Positions 33,043 to 42,288 are shown, numbered from the stretch's first letter. The stretch: 64,000 nucleotides of DNA from DASUPK01 sp963695805 (GCA_963695805.1 CAVOHV010000012.1:1-64000), one strand, 5' to 3'. Made by a program: numbers and translations. The notes: a model not told the origin generated them from the letters alone.

Positions 33043-34136
33043 GGCTGCTGCGTGTTCGCCGCCCCCGGGCGGGACTGCGCGCGCAGGAACTCGGAGAGCT
33101 GCCTCGCCTGGGTCGCCGGGTCGTCCGAGCGGGGCACCGCGACGGGCGCCGCCGCTCGTCGTTCCTGCTTCGCGGTGCTCGGTGGGCTCGAGTCGCCGGG
33201 GGCGATGGCGATCACGGCGCCGACAGTTGCCGCGGCCGCGATCAGCGCGAGCGCCACGACGAAACGCGTGCGGCCGCCCCGCCGGCGGGGCTTGCCGGGT
33301 CTGACGTCGGTCGGCGCCGGCCAGCCGGTCGTCGCCTCCCCGGCGGGTAGAGGCCTGGTTGGGTGGCCCTGGGACATGATCCGGCGAACCACGCCGACCG
33401 CGCCGTTGCCCTCCGCCGTGGCGAGCGCCTCGCCGAGCTCGCTCGCGTCGCCGAACCGCTCGGCTGGGTCATCGCGGAGGCAGCGGGCCACGATCTGGCG
33501 CAGCCCGGGTGAGCGCGACTCGGGCAGCAGCTCGTCGGCCACCACCCCGCAGGCGTAGACGTCGGTCGCCGCCGTGATCCTGCCGTCCGCCAGCTGCTCC
33601 GGAGCCATGTAGCGGTCGGTGCCGATCACCTTGCCGGGGCGCGTCAGACGGGTGGTCTCCTCCGCGGCGCGCGCGATCCCGAAGTCAGTGATCTTCAGGC
33701 AGTCGTCGGAGTCGCGCAGCAGCAGGTTCTGCGGCTTGATGTCCCGGTGGACCAGCTTCTTCGCGTGGGCGTGACCGAGTCCCTGGCAGAGCTGGCCGAG
33801 AAGACGGAGGGCCTCGTCGCGGTCGAGGGACCGGCGGTTGAGCCGGTCCTCGAGGGTGCCCCCCTCGACGTGCTCCATGACGATGAAAAGGCGGTCCTCC
33901 TCCTCGCCCACGTCGAAGACCTGAACGACGTTCGGATGATCGAGCCGGGCCGCGAGCCGGGCCTCGCGGGAGAACCTCTTCCGCACCTCGTCGTCGTCGG
34001 CGAAGTTGTCGGCGAGGAGCTTGATGGCGACTTCGCGATCGAGCTTCAGATCGCGCGCCCGATAGACGGTCGCCATTCCGCCGTGGCCGAGTCGGTCCTC
34101 GAGCTCGTAGCGCTCGCCGGCCAGGTTGCGCGTCAT
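33039..34136 (-). CDS. Membrane Ser/Thr protein kinase (PknB type), short C-lobe
   Basis: 365 aa. Kinase motifs: glycine loop GHGGMATVY, Lys in EVAIKLL, HRDIKPQNLLL, DFGIARA, YMAPEQL and DVYACGVVADEL. After that Asp the sequence jumps to ESRSPGLRQIVARCLRDDPA, omitting roughly the 40 residues that normally form the G-helix region. One transmembrane helix (FVVALALIAAAATVGAVIAI, ~290-312) is followed by a ~50-residue extracellular tail. The ATG overlaps the stop of the partner lipoprotein by four bases. Targets unknown. Confidence 0.93.
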   Translation of the reverse strand: MTRNLAGERYELEDRLGHGGMATVYRARDLKLDREVAIKLLADNFADDDEVRKRFSREARLAARLDHPNVVQVFDVGEEEDRLFIVMEHVEGGTLEDRLNRRSLDRDEALRLLGQLCQGLGHAHAKKLVHRDIKPQNLLLRDSDDCLKITDFGIARAAEETTRLTRPGKVIGTDRYMAPEQLADGRITAATDVYACGVVADELLPESRSPGLRQIVARCLRDDPAERFGDASELGEALATAEGNGAVGVVRRIMSQGHPTRPLPAGEATTGWPAPTDVRPGKPRRRGGRTRFVVALALIAAAATVGAVIAIAPGDSSPPSTAKQERRAAAPVAVPRSDDPATQARQLSEFLRAQSRPGAANTQQP

Positions 34137-34627
34137 CCCTCTCCCTTGAGCTTCGCCTGGCCGGGAGGCACGAACCCGCCGTGGCCCGAGTGCCCGCCGT
34201 TCTCCCCGTTCCCGTGATCGCCACCCTGACCGTGCTCGTCGCCATCGTGGTGCTCGTCGGGCTTCGGCTCCTTCGGTTTCTTCTCCGGCTCGGGCGGCGG
34301 TGGAGGCGGCGGACAGTTGACCTGGTTGACCAGGTCGCCCGCGACCGCGTCGACGCCGGGCCGGAGGTTGGCGGGGAGGTCGGAATCCTCGACCGCAGCA
34401 TGCAGGTCGTCCGCGGCGTGCGCCGCGTGACAGGTGTCCCCGGCGTCGAGATCCGAGGCGATGCGGTCGCTGAGCTTGGCGAGGTGGTCCGCGGTCGCCG
34501 GAGAGACCACGGGCCGGGCCGTGGTGGTGGTGGTCGCGTCGTCACCCGAACCGCAGGCCGTCAGCACGAGGGCCGAGAGTCCGAGCAGCATCGCCAGCCC
34601 GACGACCTTCCTGATCCCCATCCACAT
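34133..34627 (-). CDS. Lipoprotein partner of the kinase, His/Gly-rich tail
   Basis: 164 aa from the ATG with GGAG six bases upstream. Lipoprotein signal ending LVLTACGSGDD, a ~75-residue helical domain with a Cys pair (DAGDTCHAAHAADDLHAAVE, LVNQVNCPP) that could form a disulfide, then a proline run, a Lys/Pro stretch and a His/Asp/Gly-rich tail (HHDGDEHGQGGDHGNGENGG) suited to metal binding. Coupled to the kinase gene by a four-base overlap, so it may be an extracellular sensor for it; that is inference. Confidence 0.78.
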   Translation of the reverse strand: MWMGIRKVVGLAMLLGLSALVLTACGSGDDATTTTTARPVVSPATADHLAKLSDRIASDLDAGDTCHAAHAADDLHAAVEDSDLPANLRPGVDAVAGDLVNQVNCPPPPPPPEPEKKPKEPKPDEHHDGDEHGQGGDHGNGENGGHSGHGGFVPPGQAKLKGEG

Positions 34628-34816
34628 CGGTGCTCCGTCAGCCATCACCCGGGGCACGCTCCTCAAAACCGCGGCAGCTTCGCACCGGAAGCCGGGGGTA
34701 GCGGGGGAAGTCGGGGTCGGTCTTGGATCGTTCGCATAGGGAGAAAACCGAGCCGCGCGTGTTGTGGATCAGGCGCTGGTGGCGGCAGCGGTCACAGAGC
34801 CCGGCGTCGGGACGGC

Positions 34817-35224
34817 TCACCGCTCCGGGGGATCCGGAGGCCGTGCGGACTCCTCCTGCTGCTCCGCCACTTCCCCTTGCTCCGCCACTGCCGTCTCCTC
34901 GGCGATGACCTCGGCGTCGATCGAGGCGCGCGCCGCCGCCTCCTCGGGCCCGAAGATCGCGCGCTTGAGCCGCTCCGCGGCGTACTCGCCGCCACGCTGT
35001 GCGCGCTCGAGCGGCTCGGTGAGCCGGACGAAGCGTCCGAGGAGCTCGTTCATGCGCTCGGCCTGCTCGAGCGCGTCATCGGCCTGCCGGCGTATCGCCT
35101 CGAGCTGCTCGCGCGAGACCTCCATCAGTTCGTTCGCCTCACGGATGCTGCGTTCCATCGCGCGGGGCAGGTCCACCGCCGTGCGAGCCATCGAGATCGG
35201 CCAGCTGATGATCTCTCTGAGCAC
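34817..35224 (-). CDS. Coiled-coil protein, unknown
   Basis: 135 aa, almost entirely helical with heptads (ELMEVSREQLEAIRRQADDA, LEQAERMNELLGRFVRLTEP), then an acidic Glu/Ala tail. No signal peptide or membrane segment. Proteins of this kind sit beside membrane genes in Actinobacteria. Divergent from the ABC exporter pair at 35377. Function unknown. Confidence 0.7.
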   Translation of the reverse strand: MLREIISWPISMARTAVDLPRAMERSIREANELMEVSREQLEAIRRQADDALEQAERMNELLGRFVRLTEPLERAQRGGEYAAERLKRAIFGPEEAAARASIDAEVIAEETAVAEQGEVAEQQEESARPPDPPER

Positions 35225-35363
35225 TGGCCGGAGAGTAGCGACCGGCAGGTGGGATTATGCGAGGTGCTCCGCAGGTGCGAGGGCGCGCGACAGCGCGACC
35301 CGTGTAGTGGGAGAGGAGCAACCCGTTTAATCAGACACCGCGCGAGGGTTGTTACTTCACTTT

Positions 35364-35369
35364 CTATAG
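35364..35369 (+). promoter_or_regulatory. -10 box immediately before ABC exporter start
   Basis: TATAGT ends eight bases before the ATG at 35377, so transcription would start at or next to the start codon (leaderless). No convincing -35 hexamer lies 17 bases upstream. Confidence 0.4.
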
Positions 35370-35376
35370 TTGAGGT

Positions 35377-37146
35377 ATGCCCACTTTCCGGCGCCTGCTC
35401 GGTTTTCTAGTTCCATATCGCCGTCCGCTGATCTTTTCGCTGCTCCTCGCCTGGCTGGCGATGGGGCTGACTGTGCTGATTCCGCTGCTGATCGGCGGCG
35501 CCGTCAACGCGATCGAGTCGGAGCACCGAGACGACATCCTGCCGCTGGTGCTGGCCCTGCTCGGCGCCGGCGTTCTGCGGCTCCTGCTCACGGTGGGCCG
35601 ACGCCTGATCGCGGGGAAGGTCTCGCTGGCGGTCGAGTTCGACCTCCGACAGCGCTTCTACGAGCACCTCCAGAAACTCGAGCTCGCCTTCTTCGACACG
35701 CAGCAGACGGGACAGCTGATGTCGCGCGCCACGGTGGACCTGCAGTCGATTCGTTTCTTCCTGGGGTATGGGCTGATCTGGGTGAGCCAGAGCGCGCTGA
35801 CGATCCTGTTCGCGGCAGTCGCGATGTTCATTCTCGACCCGCTGCTGGCGCTGCTCGCGCTGGCGCCCGTGCCGTTCCTGATCGTCACCGCGACCCGCTA
35901 CAGCCGGCGCAACCGGCCCGCTGAGCAGGAGGTCCAGCAGAGGGTCGGCGAGCTGACGACGAACGCCGAGGAGAGCATCTCGGGGGTCCGCATCGTCAAG
36001 GCGTTCGCAAGAGAGGGTCACATGATCGGGCGGTTCCGGCACTCCGCGAACCGGGTCTTCGAGCAGAGCATGGTCTCGACTCGGTTGCAGTCCTTCTACA
36101 CGCCGCTGATGGGATTTCTGCCGAACATCGGCCTGGCCGCCGTCCTCCTGGTGGGCGGCCTTCAGGTGATCGATGGCAGCGCCAACGTCGGTCATCTCAC
36201 CGCCTTCTACGTCTATGTCGTGCTGCTCTCCGGACCGGTGCGATGGCTGGGGATGTCGCTGAGCATGGCCCAGCGCGCCGTCGCCTCTGGCAACCGGATG
36301 TTCGAGATCCTGGACCGGGAGCCGTCGATGGAGAGCCCGCCGGATGCGCCGCCGCTGCCGGAGGGCCGGGGACAGGTCTCTCTGCAGCGGGTGACGTTGC
36401 GCTATGACGGCGCTGAGCCCGCGCTCACCGGGATCGACCTGGAGGTGGCGCCGGGCCGCACGGTCGCGCTGGTCGGGCCGACTGCATCCGGCAAGACAAG
36501 CCTGGTGGGATTGCTCGCGAGGCTCTACGACCCCAGTGAGGGGCGTGTGGTGATTGACGGCGCCGACATCAAGGAGGTCGACCTGGCCTCGCTGCGTCGT
36601 GAGATCGCCTTCGTGGCGGACGACAGCTTCCTGTTCTCCGACACCGTCGCGGGGAACATCGCCTACGCCCGGCCGGAGGCTACGCCGGAGCAGATCGAGG
36701 CCGCGGCCCGGCAGGCGCAGGCGCACGAGTTCATCACCCAGCTTCCCGAGGGGTACGAGACCGTGATCGGCGAGCGGGGCCTGACACTCTCCGGGGGCCA
36801 GCGGCAGCGGATCGCCATCGCGCGGGCGCTGCTGGCCGAGCCGCGCATCCTGATCCTCGACGACGCGACCTCCTCAGTGGACGCTCGTACCGAGGCGCAG
36901 ATCAAGGCCGGGCTGCGCGAGGCGATGGAGGGCCGGACGACGTTCATCGTCGCCCACCGCCTCTCCACGATCTCGCTGGCCGACGAGATCGTGGTGATGG
37001 ACCGCGGCCGGATCGTCGATCGCGGCACGCACGAGGAGCTGCTCGAGCGTTGCCCGCTGTACGAGGAGATCGCGGAGAAGGGCCTGGAGGACTCGGTCTA
37101 CCTGCAGCGGGACCTCGAGGACCGCGAGGAGCTGGCGAAACTTTGA
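35377..37146 (+). CDS. ABC exporter half-transporter 1 (MsbA/BmrCD type)
   Basis: 589 aa. Six transmembrane helices (~1-300), then an ATPase with Walker A GPTASGKTS, Q-loop replaced by FVADDSFLFSD (Asp in place of the usual Gln), signature LSGGQRQRI and Walker B ILILDDATSS. The Asp after Walker B, where Glu normally catalyses hydrolysis, marks a degenerate site, as in one subunit of heterodimeric exporters. The next gene starts inside its stop codon (TTGA), so the two should pair. Probably exports a lipid or drug. Confidence 0.94.
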   Translation: MPTFRRLLGFLVPYRRPLIFSLLLAWLAMGLTVLIPLLIGGAVNAIESEHRDDILPLVLALLGAGVLRLLLTVGRRLIAGKVSLAVEFDLRQRFYEHLQKLELAFFDTQQTGQLMSRATVDLQSIRFFLGYGLIWVSQSALTILFAAVAMFILDPLLALLALAPVPFLIVTATRYSRRNRPAEQEVQQRVGELTTNAEESISGVRIVKAFAREGHMIGRFRHSANRVFEQSMVSTRLQSFYTPLMGFLPNIGLAAVLLVGGLQVIDGSANVGHLTAFYVYVVLLSGPVRWLGMSLSMAQRAVASGNRMFEILDREPSMESPPDAPPLPEGRGQVSLQRVTLRYDGAEPALTGIDLEVAPGRTVALVGPTASGKTSLVGLLARLYDPSEGRVVIDGADIKEVDLASLRREIAFVADDSFLFSDTVAGNIAYARPEATPEQIEAAARQAQAHEFITQLPEGYETVIGERGLTLSGGQRQRIAIARALLAEPRILILDDATSSVDARTEAQIKAGLREAMEGRTTFIVAHRLSTISLADEIVVMDRGRIVDRGTHEELLERCPLYEEIAEKGLEDSVYLQRDLEDREELAKL

Positions 37147-39032
37147 ACGAGACGGACGGCGCACAGAACTTCCTCGCTCTCTTCCGCTCGCTCTGGCGGC
37201 TGATCCGGGGTCAGGACGATCGCTGGCGGAAGGTGCGCTGGCTGTTCTCGCTGCTGGGGCCGTACCGGCGTCAGGTGCTGATGATGCTCGGTGCCCTCAT
37301 CCTCGCCACCGGCGCCACCCTGGCGCCCCCGTTCCTGGTCGGCAGGGCGATCTCGGCGGTCCTCGACGGCGACACCACCGCTCTCATCCTGATCGTTGCG
37401 GCGTTCATGGTCGCTGCACTCGTCGGTTGGGGCACAAGCTACGTGCAGACCTACCTGGTCGGATGGGTGGGCGAACGCGCTCTGCAGGACCTGCGCATCC
37501 GGATCTTCACGCACGTCCAGCAGATGTCGATCGGGTTCTTCACCCGCAACCGGCCCGGGGTGTTGATCTCGCGGATCACGAACGACGTCGACGCCCTCGA
37601 CCAGCTGATCAGCACGGGAGTGGTGACGCTGTTCTCCAGCGCCCTGACGCTCGTCGGGGTCGTGGTGATCATGCTGGTGGCGGACGTCCAGCTGGCCCTG
37701 GTGGTGTTCCTGACGCTCCCGCTGCTCGCGATCGCGAGCCTGGTCTTCCGGATCGTCGCGGCGAGCGCCTATCGGATCACCAGGGAGCGGATCGCGGAGG
37801 TGACCGCCTACCTGCAGGAGAGCCTGAGCGGCGTTCGCGTGGTGCGGAGCTTCGCCCAGGAGAGCCGCCACATCGAGCGGATGGCCGAGCTCAACGAGCT
37901 CAACCGGCGGGCGAACCTGAAGACCGTCTACCTGAACGCGTCGTATTTCCCAGCCGTGGAGCTGCTCTCGGCCATCGGGACCGCGGTGATCCTGCTCTAC
38001 GGCGGCTACCAGGCACTGGATCTCGCGACCGAGTCGGCTCGGAACGCGCAGATCGGGATCGTGGTCGCGTTCGTCGGCTACCTCTCCACCTTCTTCGATC
38101 CGATCCAGCAGCTCTCCAACCTCTACACGACCTACCAGCAGGGGATGGCCGCGCTGGACAAGATCTTCGACCTGCTCGACACGGAGCCCGACATGGTCGA
38201 CAAGCCGGGCGCGCTCGATCCCGGGAAGCTGCGCGGCGAGATCGAGATGGATGGTGTCTGGTTTTCCTACGGGCTTGACCGAACCGCCGGGCTGAAGCGG
38301 TCGAGCGGAAAGATCGAGAGGAGCGACGCGGAGGAGGACGATGCCGCGTGGGCGCTCGAGGACGTCTCGATTCACGTGCCGGCCGGCGAGACTCTGGCCC
38401 TGGTCGGCGAAACGGGCGCCGGGAAGTCGACGTTCGCGAAGCTCGTCTCGCGCTTCTACGATCCGCAGCGGGGGCGGGTACTGGTCGATGATCATGACCT
38501 GCGCGATCTGAGCTCGACCTGTCTGCGGAGCCAGCTCGGGATCGTCCCTCAGGAGGGGTTCCTGTTCTCAGGAACGGTGCGGGAGAACATCGCCTTCGGG
38601 CGGCCGGACGCGAGCGACGAGGAGATCGAGGCGGCGGCCGATGTGATCGGGGCCGGCGACTTCATCCGGCGGCTGCCCGGGGGGTTCGAGGCGGAGGTCG
38701 GCGAGCGGGGAGTGGCGCTCTCCGCGGGCCAGCGGCAGTTGATCGCGTTCGCGAGAGCGTTGCTGGCCGAGCCGCGGATCCTGATCCTGGACGAAGCGAC
38801 CTCGAACGTGGACGTACGCACCGAGCGGACGATCGAGGCGGGACTGGAGCGGCTGCTGCAGGGACGGACCGCGATCGTGATCGCGCATCGGCTCTCCACC
38901 ATCCGGAACGCGGATCGGATCGCCGTGCTCGAGAACGGGCGGATCGTGGAGAGCGGCACGCACGACGAGCTGATCGCGGCCGGCGGGCGGTACGCGGAGC
39001 TCTATGGGACGTGGGCTGAAGTAGCGGCCTAG
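37143..39032 (+). CDS. ABC exporter half-transporter 2
   Basis: 629 aa from a TTG that overlaps the previous stop by four bases; the frame is open further up but unlike the family. Six transmembrane helices, Walker A GETGAGKST, Q-loop IVPQEGFLFSG, signature LSAGQRQLI (Ala for the second Gly), Walker B ILILDEATSN with the catalytic Glu. It carries the competent site, complementing subunit 1. A ~20-residue charged insertion (KRSSGKIERSDAEEDDAA) precedes the Walker A region. The stop codon lies in the target duplication of the IS element. Confidence 0.94.
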   Translation: MNETDGAQNFLALFRSLWRLIRGQDDRWRKVRWLFSLLGPYRRQVLMMLGALILATGATLAPPFLVGRAISAVLDGDTTALILIVAAFMVAALVGWGTSYVQTYLVGWVGERALQDLRIRIFTHVQQMSIGFFTRNRPGVLISRITNDVDALDQLISTGVVTLFSSALTLVGVVVIMLVADVQLALVVFLTLPLLAIASLVFRIVAASAYRITRERIAEVTAYLQESLSGVRVVRSFAQESRHIERMAELNELNRRANLKTVYLNASYFPAVELLSAIGTAVILLYGGYQALDLATESARNAQIGIVVAFVGYLSTFFDPIQQLSNLYTTYQQGMAALDKIFDLLDTEPDMVDKPGALDPGKLRGEIEMDGVWFSYGLDRTAGLKRSSGKIERSDAEEDDAAWALEDVSIHVPAGETLALVGETGAGKSTFAKLVSRFYDPQRGRVLVDDHDLRDLSSTCLRSQLGIVPQEGFLFSGTVRENIAFGRPDASDEEIEAAADVIGAGDFIRRLPGGFEAEVGERGVALSAGQRQLIAFARALLAEPRILILDEATSNVDVRTERTIEAGLERLLQGRTAIVIAHRLSTIRNADRIAVLENGRIVESGTHDELIAAGGRYAELYGTWAEVAA

Positions 39033-39991
39033 GTGTAAGACCCAGGCCCGTTGTTCAGAAGCTCGGCTAAGCGAGCCCCGGGCGGCTTGCGGCCAATGGC
39101 GCCGTGTGGTCTGCGGTAGTTGTAGTAGCTGAGCCACCCCGAAAGAGCTCTGGTGCGCTCCAGGGAGTCTCGGTAAATCGCTCCATATGCCCAGCCACCG
39201 AGCATCGTGCGGATGAAGCGCTCGGCCTTGCCATTGGTCTGGGGCCGATAGGGCCGCGTGCGCAGGTGGCGGATTCCGAGCTCCCGGCAACAGATCGCGT
39301 GGACCGTGGAGCGATAGGCGTTGCCGTTGTCGGTGAGCAGCCGCTCGATCTCGAATCCATGAGACTCGAAGAAGCCGACCGCTCGGCGAAGGAAGTCGCA
39401 GGCCGTCTCAGCCCGCTCGTCGGCCAGGACCTCGGCGTAGGCAAGCCGGGTGGCGTCGTCAATCGCGATGTGGACGAACTCCCAACCGAGGTTGAGCGCG
39501 CGGCGGTGATAGCCCTTGGCCGCCCGTGATCCAGTGACGCGGTGGCCGGGGCGTGCGATCCGCCCGAGCTTCTTGACGTCGACGTGGACTAGCTCGCCCG
39601 GGCGGGAGCGTTCGTAGCGACGGGCGGGCTCGAGGCCCAAGCGACCGAGGCGACCAACTCCCTCGCGCTTGCAGACGGCGGAGACCGTCGATGGCGGCAT
39701 CCCGAGCAGCTCGGCGATCTCGGGGCCCGAGAAGCGCAGCCGGCGCAGAGCGACGATCGTCGCCACCCGATCCGCGGGCGTTCGGTTCCAGATCCGCTTG
39801 GCGGCCGAGGAGCGATCGAGCAGACCGGACTCACCCTCTGCCCGGTAGCGGGCAGACCACTTCTGAGCGGTCCTGGCGGTGGTCTCGGCCGAGGCGGCGG
39901 CATCGGCCAGCCGCCAACCCTCCTTGCAGACGCGACGCGAGAGACGACGTCGCTGGTTCAGGCTGAGCGCAGCGTTAGCGTGAAGGTTCAT
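39029..39991 (-). CDS. IS481-type DDE transposase
   Basis: 320 aa from the ATG with AAGGAGGAGCACCGG upstream. N-terminal HTH region (RRLSRRVCKEGWRLADAAAS, WSARYRAEGESGLLDRSSAA), then the rve catalytic core with LVHVDVKKLG, LLTDNGNAYRS and TNGKAERFIRTM supplying the D, D and E. Its last codons read through the terminal repeat and stop at a TAG that lies outside the element, in the CCTAGG duplication. Confidence 0.95.
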   Translation of the reverse strand: MNLHANAALSLNQRRRLSRRVCKEGWRLADAAASAETTARTAQKWSARYRAEGESGLLDRSSAAKRIWNRTPADRVATIVALRRLRFSGPEIAELLGMPPSTVSAVCKREGVGRLGRLGLEPARRYERSRPGELVHVDVKKLGRIARPGHRVTGSRAAKGYHRRALNLGWEFVHIAIDDATRLAYAEVLADERAETACDFLRRAVGFFESHGFEIERLLTDNGNAYRSTVHAICCRELGIRHLRTRPYRPQTNGKAERFIRTMLGGWAYGAIYRDSLERTRALSGWLSYYNYRRPHGAIGRKPPGARLAELLNNGPGSYT

Positions 39992-40074
39992 CCGGTGCTC
40001 CTCCTTGGTGCTGGTGGCTTCGACACCTCCAGCCTCCAAGGAGGCCCGGATGAACAACGGGGCTAGGAACTACA
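39034..40074. mobile_element. IS481-family-like insertion sequence, 1041 bp
   Basis: Ends are 24-base terminal inverted repeats starting TGTA and finishing CCCGTTGTTCA (39034-39057 and 40051-40074), matching at 19 of 24 positions. Both sides are flanked by the 6-base direct repeat CCTAGG (39028-39033 and 40075-40080). A single transposase fills the element. One copy in this window, apparently intact. Confidence 0.88.
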
Positions 40075-40136
40075 CCTAGGCGGCGCGACGCCCCCGCCAT
40101 CGGCTGCGCTAGGTCCCTGCGGTCAGCGGCGCCGAC

Positions 40137-40841
40137 TTAACCGGGGCCGACGCCGCCGGAGTTGCCTCCGGTGCCGCCGGTGCCTGAACCGGACGTGCCG
40201 CTGCCCGTGCCGGAGCCGGATGTGCCGCTCCCCGTCCCGCCGGCGGTCCCACCGCTGGCGGGGGGTGCGGTGCTGGGTGCGCTCGGGGTGACCACGCCAC
40301 CGCTGCTGCTGGACGAGCTCGAGCTGCTCGAGCTGCTCGAGCTGCTGGTGCTGGTGCCCGAGGACGTAATCGGCTGGCCGCACTCCTCGAAGCCGTACGA
40401 CGCCGCGGCCGTCTCGGCCTGGGTCTTGGCGGCGTCGAGCTCGGTCTCGAACTGCGTGGTGTCCTCGCCGCGCTGGACGGCGAGGCCGATCTTCTGGCCG
40501 GCCGAGACCTGGTCGGACATCGCCTTCAGGAACTGGTCCAGGGTCGGGTCGCTGGGCGGGTTGAGCTGCTTGATCTGGTCCACCACGCCCTGACGGAGCT
40601 GGGCGATCTGGTCCGCCTCGGTGAGTCCCTGGCCGGACGCGGCGAACTGCTCGATCGAGCTGTTCGCCTCGGCGCAGACCGCGTCCGCCTGGGCGATGAA
40701 CTCTGTCTTGCCCTGGCTCGGCTGCGTCGTCGTCGGGGCCGCGATCGGAGTCTCGGGAGAGCTGTCGCCACCGCAGGCCGAGAGAGCGAATCCCGCTCCA
40801 ACCGCCGCGACCAGGACGAACACATGTCGCAGGCGCCACAT
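40137..40841 (-). CDS. Lipoprotein with Ser run and Gly/Thr/Ser-rich tail
   Basis: 234 aa from MWRLRH. Lipoprotein signal ending GFALSACGGD. A ~120-residue helical domain follows (KTEFIAQADAVCAEANSSIE, LDQFLKAMSDQVSAGQKIGL), with Cys residues in AVCAE and EECGQ. Then comes a run of about sixteen Ser and a TGSGTSGSG-type tail of two near-identical units. This domain type is common in Thermoleophilia and of unknown role. The low-complexity tail probably crosses or anchors in the cell wall. Confidence 0.82.
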   Translation of the reverse strand: MWRLRHVFVLVAAVGAGFALSACGGDSSPETPIAAPTTTQPSQGKTEFIAQADAVCAEANSSIEQFAASGQGLTEADQIAQLRQGVVDQIKQLNPPSDPTLDQFLKAMSDQVSAGQKIGLAVQRGEDTTQFETELDAAKTQAETAAASYGFEECGQPITSSGTSTSSSSSSSSSSSSSSSGGVVTPSAPSTAPPASGGTAGGTGSGTSGSGTGSGTSGSGTGGTGGNSGGVGPG

Positions 40842-40928
40842 ACGGCCGCGCAAGGTAGCAAGGATGCCGGAGGCGCCCGGATCAACAGGCCCCCAAAACA
40901 AAGAGCCGGCACTCGCCGACTCCGTTAA

Positions 40929-41000
40929 CTCCGGGGCTAGGACTCGAACCTAGGTCTCCGGCTCCAGAGGCCGGCGTCTTACCGGCTAGACGACCCCGGA
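40929..41000 (-). tRNA. tRNA-Gln (anticodon CTG)
   Basis: Acceptor strands TCCGGGG / CCCCGGA, D-arm region TCTAGCCGGTAAGA, anticodon loop CTCTGGA on a CCGGC/GCCGG stem, T-arm CTAGGTTCGAGTCCTAG, discriminator G. 72 nt, CCA not encoded. All four arms are present and paired. Confidence 0.95.
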
Positions 41001-41043
41001 AGGCGGCGAGAACGATAGCGAGTGTCTCCGGGCGAAATTCGCC

Positions 41044-42288
41044 TCAGGGTGTCATCTCAGCCAGGTCGCTGTCCGGGTCCCCGAGCAGGGCCTTCGCCTC
41101 GTCAGATCCGACGTCCACGCCCTCAGCGAGCAGCGTGCGCGCGTGGCCAAGATCCTCCGAGCACTCCACGCTCAAGGCGCCCGCCAGCTTGCCGTCCTTG
41201 AGGTAGAAGACCGCGAATTCGCCGGCGTCCGGGTCACCGCGCCAGATCTCCTCGTCCCAGTCGGTCGCCGGCCCCACGTATTCGAGGCTTGCCCAGTCAG
41301 CGAGGTCGCTGAAGAAATACGGCACCACCTCGTACGGCTGCGTGTCCCCGAGCATCGCCTTCGCAGCATGCTGCCCCTGCTGCATCGCCACGTCCCAGTG
41401 CTCGACCCGCAGCCGCCGGCCGTGCACACGGCTGTCATACGAGCAGACGTCACCGGCCGCGAAGATCCCCTCAACCGAGCTCCGCAGCGTCTCGTCGCAG
41501 CGGATTCCGCCGTCGCCCTCGTCGATCTCCAAGCCCGCCCGCTGGGCCACCATCACGTCCGGCCTCACCCCCACCCCGACCACGACCATGTCGCCCTCGA
41601 TCGTCTTGCCGCTCTCCGTGACGACCGCGCTCGCGTGGTCATCCCCCTCGAACGTCGCGAGCGACTCGCCGCCGTGGAATTCGATTCCCTTGGACTCGAG
41701 CAGCTCCTGGAACCACCGCCCCGCCCGATCCCCGAAGGTTCGCGACAGCGCCACGTCCTCCATCATCACCAGCGAACAGTCGGTCCCCTTCGACTTCAGT
41801 GACGCGGCCACCTCGCAGGCGATGTAGCTGCCGCCCACCAGCACCACGCGGTCCGCCTTCTCGGCATCGGCCTGGATGTTTTCCGAGTTGCCGAACGTCC
41901 GCAGGTAGTGGATGCGATCGAGGTTCGCCCCGTCCACCCGAAGAATGTTCACGTTCGCACCGGTGGCGATCAGGGCCTTCTCAAATTCCACCTCGTCCCC
42001 GCCCTGCAGCTTCACCGTCCGCGCCTCCGGGTCGAGCGACATCACATTCGTCGCCGTCCGCAACTCGACCCCGTTCTCCTCGTACCACGAGAGCGGGTTG
42101 ACGTAGGCGTCCTCGCGGCTCGCCTCACCGCGCAAATGCTCCTTGGAAAGCGGCGGCCGCTCGTACGGCGGGTCCGTCTCGCGCCCGACGAGCACGATCT
42201 TCCCGTCCGCACCCCTCTTGCGCAGCTCGGCGGCGCAGTAACCGGAGGCGAAACCCCCGATCAGCAGGAACTCAGTCCGCTCCGGCAC
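41044..42288 (-). CDS. NAD(P)H/FAD oxidoreductase, ferredoxin-reductase/AIF-like
   Basis: 414 aa. The N-terminal FAD motif FLLIGGFASGYCAAELRKRG is atypical: it reads GGFASGYCA where GxGxxG is usual. The NAD motif VVLVGGSYIACEVAASL and the C-terminal FAD segment SVEGIFAAGDVCSYDSRVHG are standard. A reductase C-terminal domain (FFSDLADWASLEYVG, FYLKDGKLAGAL) matches rubredoxin/ferredoxin reductases and AIF. It overlaps the end of the TrkA-type gene by 17 bases, so it is in that operon. Electron acceptor unknown. Confidence 0.9.
   Translation of the reverse strand: MPERTEFLLIGGFASGYCAAELRKRGADGKIVLVGRETDPPYERPPLSKEHLRGEASREDAYVNPLSWYEENGVELRTATNVMSLDPEARTVKLQGGDEVEFEKALIATGANVNILRVDGANLDRIHYLRTFGNSENIQADAEKADRVVLVGGSYIACEVAASLKSKGTDCSLVMMEDVALSRTFGDRAGRWFQELLESKGIEFHGGESLATFEGDDHASAVVTESGKTIEGDMVVVGVGVRPDVMVAQRAGLEIDEGDGGIRCDETLRSSVEGIFAAGDVCSYDSRVHGRRLRVEHWDVAMQQGQHAAKAMLGDTQPYEVVPYFFSDLADWASLEYVGPATDWDEEIWRGDPDAGEFAVFYLKDGKLAGALSVECSEDLGHARTLLAEGVDVGSDEAKALLGDPDSDLAEMTP

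Noticed and set aside
40160..40340. CRISPR-like or tandem DNA repeat
   Set aside because: The repetition is codon-level low complexity (Ser run and Gly/Thr/Ser units) inside a lipoprotein gene, without spacers.
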